A stretch of DNA of 64,000 bases. Origin: Beroe forskalii. Taxonomy: Eukaryota > Ctenophora > Nuda > Beroida > Beroidae. The notes beneath the pieces were generated by a model. It had not been told where the DNA came from, searched no databases, and saw only the letters and a list, made by a program, of their open reading frames with translations. The stretch is taken from contig WFMF01000051.1 in assembly GCA_011033025.1 (NCBI GenBank), positions 682,001 through 746,000 on the forward strand, given 5' to 3'. Positions 45,401 to 55,382 of this stretch are shown here, piece after piece. The translations under genes were made by a program, and so were the position numbers. How positions within the stretch are numbered: the stretch's first letter is position 1; each line of letters begins with the position of its first letter.

Positions 45401-48400
45401 CATTTTAAAATGGTTTTATTTCTATTTTACTTTGGTTTTATTTTGATTTTATTTTGATTTAATTTTGGTTTTACTTTGATTGTATTTTATTTTGATTTTG
45501 ATTTTGATTTTTTTAAATTTTCATTTCATTTTTACTTCATTTTCATTCTATTTTCATTTCATTTTGGTTTTATTTTTATTTTATTTTTATTTTAGGTTGA
45601 TTTTACTTTGATTACAATAAAAATTGCTTAAAAAATGCCATTAGCCACCTCGGCCACCATAGCCAAGTGATATTGTACAAATAAAAGTAATTGGGCTGTA
45701 CGATAACGGTCACTCAAGTATGGAATGCAACACCACATGGCAGGCATATAACTCACCTGGAGGAGTACTTTGAGCCCGAACAAGACAGCGGAGAATCCTG
45801 CAGCACAGGTGTGAAGATGGGCAGGACCGAAGAGCTGCGCTGCACAGTACTGAATAGCACAGTACACCGCGCTGGATCCAACAAGGAGCGTCCCTAGCAG
45901 AGCCGCAAACTTACCGCTACCCACTCTGGGTTCTAACTGAGGGCAGTGGAAGGTGCGTGGGTGGAGGAGTAAGTGAGTGAAGGAGTGGCTGGGTGAAGAA
46001 GTGGCTGGGTGAAGAAGTGGCTGGGTGAAGAAGTGGCTGGGTGAAGAAGTGAGTGGAGAAGAAATGAGTGGGTGAAGAAGTTAGTGGGTGAAGAAGTGAC
46101 TGGGTGAAGAAGTGACTGTGTGAAGAAGTGAGTTGGGGTGTGTGAACAGGTTAGCACACCGTTGAGAAAATGACAGTAGAAATTGGACCAATTGAGGAAT
46201 GTGCATGAAATGGATAGACGATGAGACGTGAAACTGAATAAGGCAGGTGTCGCCACCTCGAAAAATGAGAATTCTTCTGAAATTTCCGATCGCGCGGCGC
46301 CAGAGTTCATGAATCCGCCGAATTACCGGCAAATTACCGGCATGTAACAAAAACGTGACAAAAACGTGACAAAGCAAAATGACGAGTTTCTGTCTACTTT
46401 GACTCACTTTAGTGATAAGATATCATAGTAGGAGGTCCTTAGACACTGTCTGAGCCGTTTTAGAGTCAATGATGACAGAGTGATGACATGATGACATCAT
46501 GGTGACACAAAGAATAAATTTTCAAAAATTTTCCAAATTTGTTAGGAATCACTTTTAAACCGTCCAGAATGTCAAAGTAAGTCATAAAAACATGATTCTG
46601 ATCCAAAATTTTCGATTTTGTCAGGTAATATTGCGATATTGACATAACCTGAAAATACAGTAAAAAAACGAAAAATCGGTCATCACGGACGAAAAATCGA
46701 CTTTTTTGTTAAGATGTCGATTTATTTCTTCTAGTAAACATTCAACTGACGTGCCTGCAAATTTGGTGTGGTTATCTAATCCAGAACTCGAGATATGACA
46801 CTTGTCACCATTTTCATGACCTGAGAGTATCCGCCAAATTACCGGCACTTGTAACAAAATGTGACAAAATTGAAATGCGTGTTTCTGGGTGTTTCAACAT
46901 GTTCTGGTGATTTTATGTGATCAAATATGATTGCTGATGGCCATTAGATACTGCTTCAACCATCTTGAGGCCTCTATTCCTGAAAATGGTGATGCGGTGA
47001 CACCAAGATGACACCCTGACACCCATTTCAAAAATTCTCCAAATTTGGTTGAAGCAGTATCTAATGGCCATCAGCAATCATATTTGATCACATAAAATCA
47101 CCAGAACATGTTGAAACACCCAGAAACACGCATTTCAATTTTGTCACATTTTGTTACAAGTGCCGGTAATTTGGCGGATACTCTCAGGTCATGAAAATGG
47201 TGACAAGTGCCATATCTCGACTTCTGCAATAGATAGCCACACCAAATTTTGCAGGCATGTCAATTTCATGGTAACTAAAAGATATAAATCAGCAGCCATT
47301 CAAAAATTACATTTTCAGGTCTTTTATGGCCCTTTTTTGATTTTCAGCTGATGTGACACTGTATTTTCAGGCTGAGTCAAGATCGAAAATTTGGTAAACA
47401 AAACCGATTATTTCTTTATTTCCATTCAAAATCATGTTTTTGTGACTTAGTTTGACTTTCTGAACGGATTTAAAGTGATTCCGAACAAATTTGGAGAATT
47501 TTTGAAATGGGTGTCATTTTGGTGTCACCGCGTCACCGTTTTCAGGAATAGAGTATAGAGGCCTCAAGATGGTTGGAGCAGTATCTAATGGCCATCAGCA
47601 ATCATATTTGATCACATAAAATCACCAGAACATGTTGAAACACCCAGAAACACGCATTTCAATTTTGTCACATTTTGTTACAAGTGCCGGTAATTTGGCG
47701 GATACTCTCAGGTCATGAAAATGGTGACAAGTGCCATATCTCGACTTCTGCAATAGATAGCCACACCAAATTTTGCAGGCATGTCAATTTCGTGGTAACT
47801 AAAAGATATAAATCAGCAGCCTTTCAAAAATTACATTTTCAGGTCTTTTATGGCCCTTTTTTGATTTTCAGCTGATGTGACACTGTATTTTCAGGCTAAG
47901 GCAAGATCGAAAATTTGGTAAACAAAACCGATTATTTTCATTCAAAATCATGTTTTTGTGACTTACTTTGACATTCTGAACGGGTTTAAAGTTATTCCGA
48001 ACAAATTTGGAGAATTTTTGAAATGGGTGTCAGGGTGTCATCTTGGTGTCACCGCGTCACCATTTTCAGGAATAGTGGCCTCAAGATGGTTGAAGCAGTA
48101 TCTAATGGCCATCAGCAATCATATTTGATGACATAAAATCACCAGAACATGTTGAAACACCCAGAAACACGCATTTTAATTTTGTCACATTTTGTTACAA
48201 GTGCCGGTAATTTGGCGGATACTCTCAGGTCATGAAAATGGTGACAAGTGCCATATCTCGACTTCTGCAATAGATAGTCACATCAAATTTTGCAGGCATG
48301 TCAATTTCATAGTAACTAGAAGATATAAATCGCCAGCTTCACAAAATAGTCGTTTTTTCGTCTAAAATGGCCGATTTTTTTTTGTTTTAAGCTGGTTTTC

Positions 48401-50743
48401 CGTCTATGTCAATATCACAATATTACCTGACAAAATCGAAAATTATGAGACAAAATCAAGTTTTTATGACTTTTTGTGACCAACTAAACGGTTTTCAAGT
48501 CATTTCGAACAAATTTGGAACTTTTTGAAAATTTATTTTTTTGAGTCATCATGATGTCATTATGTCATCACTGTGTCATCACCGATTCTAAAATGATTCA
48601 GACAGTGTCAAATGAAATCCTACTATCTAATCTGGTTGTTTGGAACCAACAAAACAGGTTAAATGACCCAAAAACACAACTTTCTATTTTGTCACAAGTG
48701 CCGGTAATTCGGGGGATTCATCTACTGCGGCGCCATGTACGTAGGTGAATATACTGTTAAATCAGTATCACACGCGTACAAATTGTGGTTTTGTGGAAAT
48801 TTCAGACACCGGTCTCAGAGGTGGCGACACCTCAGTCACGCAGCCAATTGCTTGATGCCATATCTTTCAGGCGTAACGTGCTTGGTAAGCAAGCACTTAA
48901 TTAGGAAACTACCTGTGTTCCTTTGTAGATGAAGGATGCCATGTTGTAATACAGATGCATGTCACTGAGATGATAAAATCCTGAAATAGGTCTTAAGTAA
49001 TCACATATACACCAATATAGATTCCATCGTTGCTGAAATAAGCATGATATTACATTTAAACTGACGCAGTTATTATCATCAGAAGTGAATTAGATTAGTA
49101 GATTGCCCACACGTACCCACACGTACCCACACGTAGGCATTGACCTGCAGCGCAAGATTTTACCTCGACCGGTAACTCACATGCTGATGTAAACTACAGC
49201 ACGATTTTAGGATCCTGTAAATCAGCTCATAACATCACATATGTCTTACCAGACAAGACGAGTCTGGAGTATTCCCTCCACACGACTACTCCCTTATAAC
49301 TGATACAAATGTCCTGGACATTGGGCAGGGAGACATCAAACAGCTCGGGAACATGGAGGTAGACACCTGGAGATAGACATGGGGGTAGCACTCAGGGGTT
49401 ATGTCTGTAAATGGTATTGAATGGAGAAAACCTCTTTGAAGTATTTAATCCTTGTGTTACCTATGTATGTTCCCATTTCAAGATTATTATTCAAGTTTCA
49501 GATTATGTAATCAACAGCATAAATCGAAAACATCATTTCCATTAAAATCACTAAGATTTTTGTATCTTCTGTTGTTAGTTATTAATGAAGACAAAGTCAT
49601 TATTAGGGGTTTTGAGCGATTCGTCACCCAAAAAGAATACAAAATTTCAGGGCACATCGGTCAACCCTGCGTATGCAGTAGATTGGCCAATGGGCAGCCT
49701 GCCGAGCATTTTTCCTTTGACTGGCTGACTGCAGCTAGCTAGCAGCCAAACGAACGTAATTTAACGATCGATCGAGCTAGAACGTACGAAATATATTATT
49801 TAAAAAGGGTTGCCGCGCATAAAATCTACATTGCGCGAAAAAAGAAAAAGCGTGAAACGAAAAGTTATCGCAAAAACGTCATCGCTGCCCACGCAAAATT
49901 TTACAATAATAAAATTGGAAAATTTTTGTCACATCGAGTGGCCACAACATTTTTGGGAGCTTACATACAAAATTTTAGATTTGGAGTTGTAAGTTACAGT
50001 TGCAATAACCTCTAAGCTTTCAGCTCTATCTGGAAAACGACAAGGGCCGTGAGACCCGAGTAGGAGTGAATTATGGTGCTTGATCGGGGCGGATTCCGGT
50101 TCCATGATCTCAGCAGTGATTATATACCATCGAATGTGAACTTGGTAACACTCTTCCATAATTTTATTAGTCATTATTCAATGGGGCTGGCAAGTGAGGG
50201 AGCCCGTGTATCGGAGTTATACAGCCCAAGGTTTGGTGGAGCCTGGCATGGTGAAGCCCGGCAATGAGGTGAGTCTGGTATGGGCGAGGTTGAGTATAGA
50301 GGTGAGCCCAAAAAAATTGGGTAAGCCCTAGATCCAGGGGAGCGGTGTAAAAGGGAACCTGAGATTAGAAGTGATCCCTTGTGAAGGGGAAGCCTCTGTA
50401 CGGGTGTCGCTGTTAAACGTGATCCCGGGAATAGGGGGAGCATTAATGCCACCCCCTATTCCCGGGCTCCAATACCCCCATCTCAGCTTCTCGTCAACCA
50501 TGTAAATTATAGTATACGGTCACCACTCCGCAATGTAACTTAATTCAATATTCCATTCAGGTGTATGAAACGGTGATTAATAATCAAGGAGTTACCGATG
50601 TTAGTGAGAAGGGTGATGAGGGTAACAAGAGGGATTCTGTCGATTCCGAACTGGAATATCTGCAGGGCGAGCAAGAGCACTCCGAGGTTTTGTCTTGACC
50701 CTCCTCTGTGGTGCCTGCCTCGTCCTCTAAAGCCATGGAACAT
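24421..50743 (-). CDS. RHBDD1: Rhomboid intramembrane protease, RHBDD1 (RHBDL4) type
   Basis: Seven exons, 50743-50596, 49366-49250, 48980-48913, 45936-45757, 40329-40212, 40051-39838 and 24718-24421, join in phase to give 380 aa, all with GT donors and AG acceptors. The N-terminus has a first TM (LLLALQIFQFGIDRIPLVTL). Exon 3 carries HLYYNMAS. The catalytic Ser is in GFSAV (about residue 160) and the catalytic His in SFVGHLAG (about 208), the rhomboid dyad. The C-terminus has a ubiquitin-interacting motif (AEVQEAIRRSL), proline-rich GPTGY repeats and a VCP-binding-like Arg motif (DEIRRRRVMHF), as in animal RHBDD1, an ER protease linking cleavage to ERAD. All key residues are present, so it is probably active. 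Introns 3, 4 and 6 are swollen by two foldback elements and, in intron 6 (15.1 kb), by receptor copy B with a LINE and a Helitron. Confidence 0.9.
24826..26242 (+). repeat. Composite repeat sharing both ends with 31947-32945
   Basis: The left end (AACAAGAATTGCGCCTGC, followed by a hairpin of GCGCCTGCA and TGCAGGCGC) and the right end (GCCTTTTTG...CAAAAAGGCCAATGGGGAGGG) match the inverted copy inside the LINE. The middle differs: this copy holds the 24918-25345 inverted-repeat unit. It may be a non-autonomous element with terminal hairpins. No TSD was found. Confidence 0.55.
27151..30895 (-). pseudogene. LINE ORF2: tandem PHD-like zinc fingers, APE endonuclease, reverse transcriptase
   Basis: Three frames in order (30895-29930, 29967-28501, 28410-27151) make one protein broken by frameshifts near 29950 and 28450. 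The N-terminus has two Cys/His zinc-binding blocks (CEKC...CTVCDRLMHLSC...CGEC and CFAC...CDFC..QVHAKC), PHD-like. The endonuclease follows (SIFSLNIRSL, LLLNETNC, KGGGLAIYV, FIAGDFNQD, LSDHLATH). The reverse transcriptase carries DFSKAFDLVEH, GVPQGSILGPLLF and FILYADDANIIL. The C-terminal tail has no RNase H. PHD-EN-RT order is typical of CR1/L2-like elements of aquatic invertebrates. All catalytic residues are present but the frame is not continuous. Confidence 0.88.
31947..32945 (-). repeat. Repeat inserted between LINE ORFs, paired with 24826-26242
   Basis: Both ends match the repeat at 24826-26242 in inverted orientation, including the terminal hairpins. Just outside it (31610-31900) is a degenerate array of ATGCTTAAA-like units about 10-12 bp long. 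No coding capacity is supported. Confidence 0.55.
33034..34940 (-). pseudogene. LINE ORF1: Pro/Ser-rich head, AlkB-like dioxygenase, SGNH hydrolase
   Basis: The frames 34940-34473, then to 33808, then 33715-33034 read as one protein with frameshifts near 34512 (an A-run) and 33825. The first ~155 aa are Ser/Pro-rich with an acidic end; a helical stretch (LVKRAEAAVETLTKLKE) follows. The AlkB-like part has YYPDGQSQIPLHNDDE (the HxD iron site), HGSVYSMSRDSQ, and after the shift KHGMLP and FFRVPQ, where the second iron His and the 2OG-binding Arg are expected. A second domain shows LLLTDSILS, VIISAGINDLS and GIHITWQARKL, the SGNH/GDSL esterase blocks I, III and V. SGNH domains are known in CR1/L2 ORF1; an AlkB fold beside one is unusual to me. 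Confidence 0.7.
35054..35151 (-). repeat. Four 25-bp tandem repeats at the LINE 5' end
   Basis: The unit is ATGAAAAGATAAAATCACAC plus TGAAT on the plus strand, four copies, directly abutting receptor sequence. Tandem 5' repeats in LINEs often act as promoter monomers; that role here is inferred. Confidence 0.75.
36014..36866 (-). mobile_element. Non-autonomous Helitron with 133-bp tandem repeats, inside receptor copy B
   Basis: On the minus strand it begins TCTTATCTTATCTTACTATA after host A. It ends with a hairpin (CCGTCC-GTA-GGACGG), then GAACCGA and CTAG before host T. These are the Helitron hallmarks: 5' TC, 3' hairpin, CTRR and insertion between A and T. Copy A lacks the insert and shows the joined A-T site, which confirms both borders. 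The interior has about five copies of a 133-bp unit containing GGGCGTGGC (36275, 36408, 36541, 36674). There is no Rep/helicase gene. Confidence 0.87.
37936..39837. other. RHBDD1 intron 6, left part; no gene recognised
   Basis: This is unique-looking intron DNA with a 91-codon frame at 38184-38459 lacking known motifs. Near 39405-39550 there is a GGTCTAGGTGATT direct repeat. Nothing else is supported. Confidence 0.5.
40421..45660. mobile_element. 5.24-kb foldback element, 8-bp TSD, in RHBDD1 intron 4
   Basis: AGCCAAGT lies at 40413-40420 and 45661-45668. The ends ATGGTGGCCGAGGTGGC are exact inverted repeats. Almost the whole element is two ~2.2-2.5 kb inverted arms around a ~430-bp centre. 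Each arm contains, from outside in, an AAAATNAAA simple-repeat block, a second copy of GGCCGAGGTGGCTAAT, ~1.2 kb of unique arm sequence, and an 11-bp-based GC-rich minisatellite. There is no coding sequence. The 8-bp duplication would fit hAT or a related transposase acting in trans. Confidence 0.9.
42120..43570. repeat. Foldback centre: GC-rich 11-bp minisatellites flanking a palindromic GTTACC array
   Basis: Positions 42120-42640 alternate two 11-mers like AATGCAGGTCT and AGCGCCGGTTT, and 43085-43570 is the inverted counterpart. Between them (42660-43085) are about a dozen ~30-bp units of the form GTTACCATGGTTACCGGTGG, which are themselves palindrome-rich. Confidence 0.85.
46245..48832. mobile_element. 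Second foldback-like element with ~520-bp tandem repeats, in RHBDD1 intron 3
   Basis: The termini AGGTGTCGCCACCTC and GAGGTGGCGACACCT are inverted and themselves palindromic. Inverted arms of several hundred bp share ACTGTCTGA, TGATGACA and CCGAATTACCGGC motifs. Inside, a unit beginning near 47151, 47675 and 48199 (period 518-524 bp) is tandemly repeated, with a further inverted copy at 46820-46960. The short frames starting MLQVPVIWRILSG come from this unit and are not genes. No TSD was recognised. Confidence 0.75.
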
Positions 50744-50956
50744 CGCTACCTGTCCAATAATGGCAGTAACGTGGAGAGGCGTTTATAGGTTTATAGTTGC
50801 TTTAATAATTTTAATATAAATCTTAATATGATGACAGTGGACTATAGTAATGACAGTGTACTTTAGATACAGTTTGATTGCAACGTTATTACATTCCAGA
50901 TGAAGTCGATATTTTTAACGTCTTACATTATACCTAATCACAGTATTAGGTGTTAG

Positions 50957-52906
50957 GGTTGGGGGACGGAAGTTCGACAACCCGGAAGTTCGACAACCCA
51001 GAAGTTAGACACTGTCGAGCTTTAGGACTGTCGGACTTCAGTCTGTTGACGACCGGAAGTTCGACACCTGATCCCGCTGTCGAACTTCTGGCTGTCGGAC
51101 TTCAGTCTGTTGACGCCCGGAAGTTCGACAAGTTCACCACCTTTTCTTACTCTTCGAAGGGCCCTTTTAATGTTCAAGTGTTCAATAAGGCGACCTCACC
51201 AAGTTATATCGGATAAAGTACTTGCATGCGCCCATTATTTAATGACTGTTGGTTATGTCATCTTTGATGAAGTTGATTAATCTTTCAGTTCTGTTTTTCA
51301 TTAGGCTTTTGAGTTGGCGATTTGAGAACCGGTTAAAGTCTAAGGCTTTAGGCAGTCTGGAGAAACACCGACATTCCCTCGGCGAACCTAAGGCGGACTC
51401 ACCCTAACCCTAACCATAGCTCTATTTGTTACCTCAACTAGAACCCAAACACATACCCTAACCCTAATAATCATCCCAATCATTATCCTTCCCCGATTAG
51501 GTACTCCATAGGCCTGATAAAGCGAGTCCGCCTTAGGTCCGCCGAAGTCGGTGTTCCACCAGAACGAGTCGGCATGTGACCCTCGATAAGGGGGACAATA
51601 GAACTTGATGAGCGGTAAACGCTCGATGTGATGAGGTTGTTATCACCAGACACCAACCTCATCATGCTATCATGGTTCTGAGCACGAGTCGTGACGTGAA
51701 CTGTGATAGGGATGATTGACTGATTGACTGAACTTGTTAGCTTGTCTAATCGGTGAACTTTTGACTTTGCTTTGAATAGGCTGTCAGTACGATTCTTGAA
51801 GCAAAGGATTAGTACAGTCAAATCTGGCAAAAAATAGCCAAAAAAGTGGACCAAGCGATTTTGCGTGGTTTCCATGGTTTTTCGCATGAAAAATCGATCT
51901 AGCAACTTTCCACACCTCTCCGAGTTGTGGAGAGTGCCAAAAAATCGATTTTTAGCCGAGGCGCAGCCGACTGATATGGAAAAATCTTATCTCGGCTCAG
52001 AAAGATCGTAGACTTCATCTTGGGCGGAAAATGAGCATGTTTATATACAATTGTTAATAGATAATCATAAATGCTCTGAAATACTCAGGAACCGAGTTAT
52101 AGGCCAAAACCCATTTTTTGGGGCACCCGCATGGCCGCATGGCCTAATTTAGGCTATTTCTATATCTCGGCTCAGGAAGGTCATAGAGACTTCATCTTGG
52201 GCGGAAAGTGTGCGTAATGAGCATGTTTATATACAATCGTTAATATACATATTATGCTCTGAAATACTCAGGAACCAGCAACTGTACATTGTTGGGATTG
52301 TTTAAGTAGTGCATGGATTTGTTATCTTATTATATCAACTTATTATTATATTAACTTATCACATATCCATTATGATAACTTCTTGTCTGATTAGATCTAT
52401 CGATATAAATCTCGCCAAAGCCTGTAATTACCTTTAGTATAAAGGGGCACTCAATGCAAAAGGCGAATCCCTTTTTAGTAAAGCTTAGAAAGGGTGTCGA
52501 ACTTCTGGGTGTCGAACTTCAGTCTGTTGTCGACCGGAAGTTCGACACCCGATCCTGCTGTCGAGCTTTAGGACTGTCGGCCTTCAGTCTGTTGACGCCC
52601 GGAAGCTTAGAAAGGGTGTCGAACTTCAGTCTGTTGTCGACCGGAAGTTCGACACCCGATCCTGCTGTCGAGCTTTAGGACTGTCGGACTTCAGTCTGTT
52701 GACGCCCGGAAGCTTAGAAAGGGTGTCGAACTTCTGGGTGTCGAACTTCAGTCTGTTGTCGACCGGAAGTTCGACACCCGATCCTGCTGTCGAGCTTTAG
52801 GACTGTCGGACTTCAGTCTGTTGACGCCCGGAAGTTCGACAAGCAGTGAGAGTGTCTAACTTCTGGGTTGTCGAACTTCCGGGTGTCGAACTTCCGTCCC
52901 TGACCC
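50957..52906. mobile_element. MULE-like non-autonomous element, 9-bp TSD, GGAAGTTCGACA arrays
   Basis: AGGTGTTAG lies at 50948-50956 and 52907-52915. The ends GGTTGGGGGACGGAAGTTCGACA and (rc) GGGTCAGGGACGGAAGTTCGACA are inverted. The 9-bp duplication is typical of Mutator-like elements, and the core GACGGAAGTTCGA is shared with the MULE at 10745-11974. At 52490-52850 a ~120-bp unit with palindromic GTCGAACTTC and GGAAGTTCGAC is repeated three times. The middle (about 51810-52260) holds copies of the repeat family also found at 62670-63900. No transposase is present. Confidence 0.82.
51360..51560. repeat. Inverted repeat around telomere-like motifs inside the MULE-like element
   Basis: AACACCGACATTCCCTCGGC at about 51365 pairs with GCCGAAGTCGGTGTT at about 51540, and GGCGGACTC with GAGTCCGCC. 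The loop has two short CCCTAA runs. Confidence 0.65.
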
Positions 52907-53383
52907 AGGTGTTAGTTAGCTTACTAGCTACAACACAATTGTGATAGAGCATAACGAATATCTAATGAAGTATTGATACCTGTAATTATTTTAATATTTT
53001 GCAATTAATACTATTACTATAGATAATAGAAACACAAGAATAAAATTAAATATTTGTTTTATACAGTTATGGTATTATTAAATCAAACATAACGCAGAAA
53101 ATTTTGAATCATGTCAACTATTGCACTATCTTCACGAATATCATAATAAATGTTATTCTTTGAATTTAGAATAATTATATTTTCTGACGTTTATTGCAGG
53201 AAGATCAAAATGATCTATTAGAAAATAAAATAAAATATGAACAGTGAGATTTTTATTTTCATTATAAAGTTTGATTATGAGGTAAGAAATATGCTGAAAA
53301 TAATTGATAGAAATAAGGTAATTTTGCCTCCGTAATTGTTTAATGCAGATATAAATCAACAACTCCTATTCAATCATCCATCA
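52907..53383. other. 3' flank of the ALKBH3-like gene
   Basis: It is AT-rich, with no gene or repeat recognised apart from the TSD at its left edge. It probably contains the 3' UTR and poly(A) signal of the neighbouring gene on the minus strand. Confidence 0.5.
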
Positions 53384-54685
53384 TCATCCACTATTTGAAT
53401 GGATTGTTCTGAATGTAAGATTGATTCTAAGACTTTTGTCATGATACTCTTTGGGTACACAATGAAGCCATTTTTCTTGGATATCTCCTTTCATAAGTAA
53501 CCCTGAACCATGAGCAAGGCGAAAACCATATACGGGCTTCTTCAATTGATCATCTTTTCGGCAAAGTTCAAACCTCCTTGTTTCACCAAAACTAATTGAA
53601 GCAATAGTTGGTTTATTGCCAAGAGACGTCTCATCATCAGCATGCCAACCGACGCAATCTTTATTGTCTCTGTATAGGTTCACGAGACATGAATTAAATG
53701 TACATTTGTAATGATCTTCAACATCAACTTTAATTCTAGACATGATACTATTGGAACTGAATTCATGAGCTTGTAGAGTGACATAAGAATAGGTGTAAGG
53801 TGTATCTTTAGGACCAAACCAGACACACAATCTAGGTTGTTTAATAATTTCGCCATCTCTTCTCTTGGAATGAGATTCAAAATTTAGGGAGTTCAAAAGC
53901 ATATGGAGTAACTTATCTGCCTTTGCTTTTTCATAAAATTGTTTTTTGTATGACACCATTCCATCACTCAGTGGATCGAGAATATGCTTACCTTCCTCCA
54001 AATATTGAACTACCATAGGCTGTGGAATTGAAGTCTTATTTACTACATCGGGTTCCTTGTATGAAAAGTTGAAACACCGCTCCCCACCTGATGGTTTATT
54101 TAACTTAGCTCTTGGAATCTCCATTCTTTCCATAGATTTATTCAGTGACATAATGCAATTATTGGAAAATCTTGTTCTCCCTAGATTTCTATTTTTCGGG
54201 TTACTACTATGTGAAACAGCTCCAGTTGGTGAGTGTCTTGTAAGGTCATTTTTTACCACTGGTGAAATTTCTACTGAATCAGACGACCTATGAACCTCGA
54301 CAAATGAAGATACTATCTCCTGCTGATCTTTTTCTGTGTTTGTGTCACAACCTTCTGCATTTGAGAAGCAGAATTCATCAACTGGTTTTACTGTGCCTCC
54401 TTTCACTGATAGTTCATCATTATCCAAAGAATGAGGTTCAGATAGTTTTGTGCACATTTTTGACCTCCCTCTGCCCCTTCCTAACGATTTAAACTGATTT
54501 GCTTCCATGACTGCTGGTTGATTTATGTGTTTTGGAATCAGACTAGAAGTACCATTGGATATTGGTTGGTTGATATGATTAGGTGCACTTTCATTTTGAG
54601 AAAGTGTAGCATCTTTGTTATTAGCATTTCCATCTAAACCTGGTCTTTTGGAAGTCCCTCTGCCATAACCTCTTGCTCTCGACAT
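53384..54685 (-). CDS. ALKBH3: AlkB homolog 3-like Fe(II)/2OG dioxygenase
   Basis: The product is 433 aa in one intronless frame. Residues 1-190 are low-complexity with Arg-Gly patches (RARGYGRG, GRGRGRSK) that suggest nucleic-acid binding. From about 205 it follows ALKBH3: FNFSYKEPDVV, then PRLCVWFG and YTYSYV, LVNLYRDNKDCVGWHADDE (iron ligands H348 and D350), SISFGETRRFEL, HGSGLLM, then WLHCVPKE (third iron ligand H408) and RINLTFRT (R420/R426, 2OG binding). ALKBH3 demethylates 1-meA and 3-meC in single-stranded DNA and RNA. All catalytic residues are present, so it is probably active. It is longer than human ALKBH3 at the N-terminus. Start chosen: first Met, giving MSRARGYGRG. The intronless form could mean a retrocopy or a lineage trait. 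Confidence 0.88.
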   Translation of the reverse strand: MSRARGYGRGTSKRPGLDGNANNKDATLSQNESAPNHINQPISNGTSSLIPKHINQPAVMEANQFKSLGRGRGRSKMCTKLSEPHSLDNDELSVKGGTVKPVDEFCFSNAEGCDTNTEKDQQEIVSSFVEVHRSSDSVEISPVVKNDLTRHSPTGAVSHSSNPKNRNLGRTRFSNNCIMSLNKSMERMEIPRAKLNKPSGGERCFNFSYKEPDVVNKTSIPQPMVVQYLEEGKHILDPLSDGMVSYKKQFYEKAKADKLLHMLLNSLNFESHSKRRDGEIIKQPRLCVWFGPKDTPYTYSYVTLQAHEFSSNSIMSRIKVDVEDHYKCTFNSCLVNLYRDNKDCVGWHADDETSLGNKPTIASISFGETRRFELCRKDDQLKKPVYGFRLAHGSGLLMKGDIQEKWLHCVPKEYHDKSLRINLTFRTIHSNSG

Positions 54686-54968
54686 AATCCTGTTTGGGTT
54701 AGATGCCTATAGAAATTGATTGTATAGAAGTATAGAGCCAATGATAAGAATGGGGTCAGTAGGGGTTCACAAGAGGGTCAGCCAGGGGTCAGTAGGGGTC
54801 GGTAGGGGTCATAGAGTCATAGGTATACTTTCATACAATGGAAACATGATTAGATATTTGAAATGACAAATTTTGTTTTATGATATTAAACAACCTATAT
54901 TAAAAATAGTATACCTAGACATAGCAATTAGCATTTATCATTTATAACATGTATCTACTATCTAGTAT
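54686..54968. promoter_or_regulatory. Upstream region of the ALKBH3-like gene with GGGGTCAGTAG repeats
   Basis: It contains a short minisatellite (GGGGTCAGTAGGGGTC-type, about 54750-54820) and should hold the promoter. No TATA element is convincing. Confidence 0.4.
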
Positions 54969-55190
54969 CTACTATCTAGTACTAGTACTAAACATGTAAG
55001 TATCATATTTTATCGCATACATCAGTCTCTTTTATCAAGGGATAAACCCATAAACTATTTCTGAAAAGCCACAGGGAAGATAAGCAGGGCCCCTGACGCC
55101 TAAGTAAGGATGATTCATCTTTCATGATAAAACAGATTATAACATCTTACCATTAAATAATTCCAGAATGAATTAGTAGCTTTCCATAGA

Positions 55191-55382
55191 CATGACAGGA
55201 AACAAAATTTAACTGAAAATAAATTAAAGAGGTCCAATACTTCAATGTCTCTCATCATAGACAGCAAACAATAGTGAATGTGAATGTGTTAATATTCATT
55301 ATTGTTTGCTGTCTATGATGAGAGACATTGAAGTATTGGACCTCTTTAATTTATTTTCAGTTAAATTTTGTTTCCTGTCATG
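55191..55382. repeat. Near-perfect hairpin with ~89-nt stem
   Basis: CATGACAGGAAACAAAATTT at 55191 pairs with the sequence ending at 55382. The loop is about 15 nt around GTGAATGTGTT. Half of the hairpin (CTTCAATGTCTCTCATCATA, and on) recurs at 60401-60465. Confidence 0.85.

Noticed and set aside
46621..47875. Repeated small frames starting MLQVPVIWRILSG as a gene family
   Set aside because: They are the same ~520-bp tandem repeat unit read several times, with no codon-level conservation.
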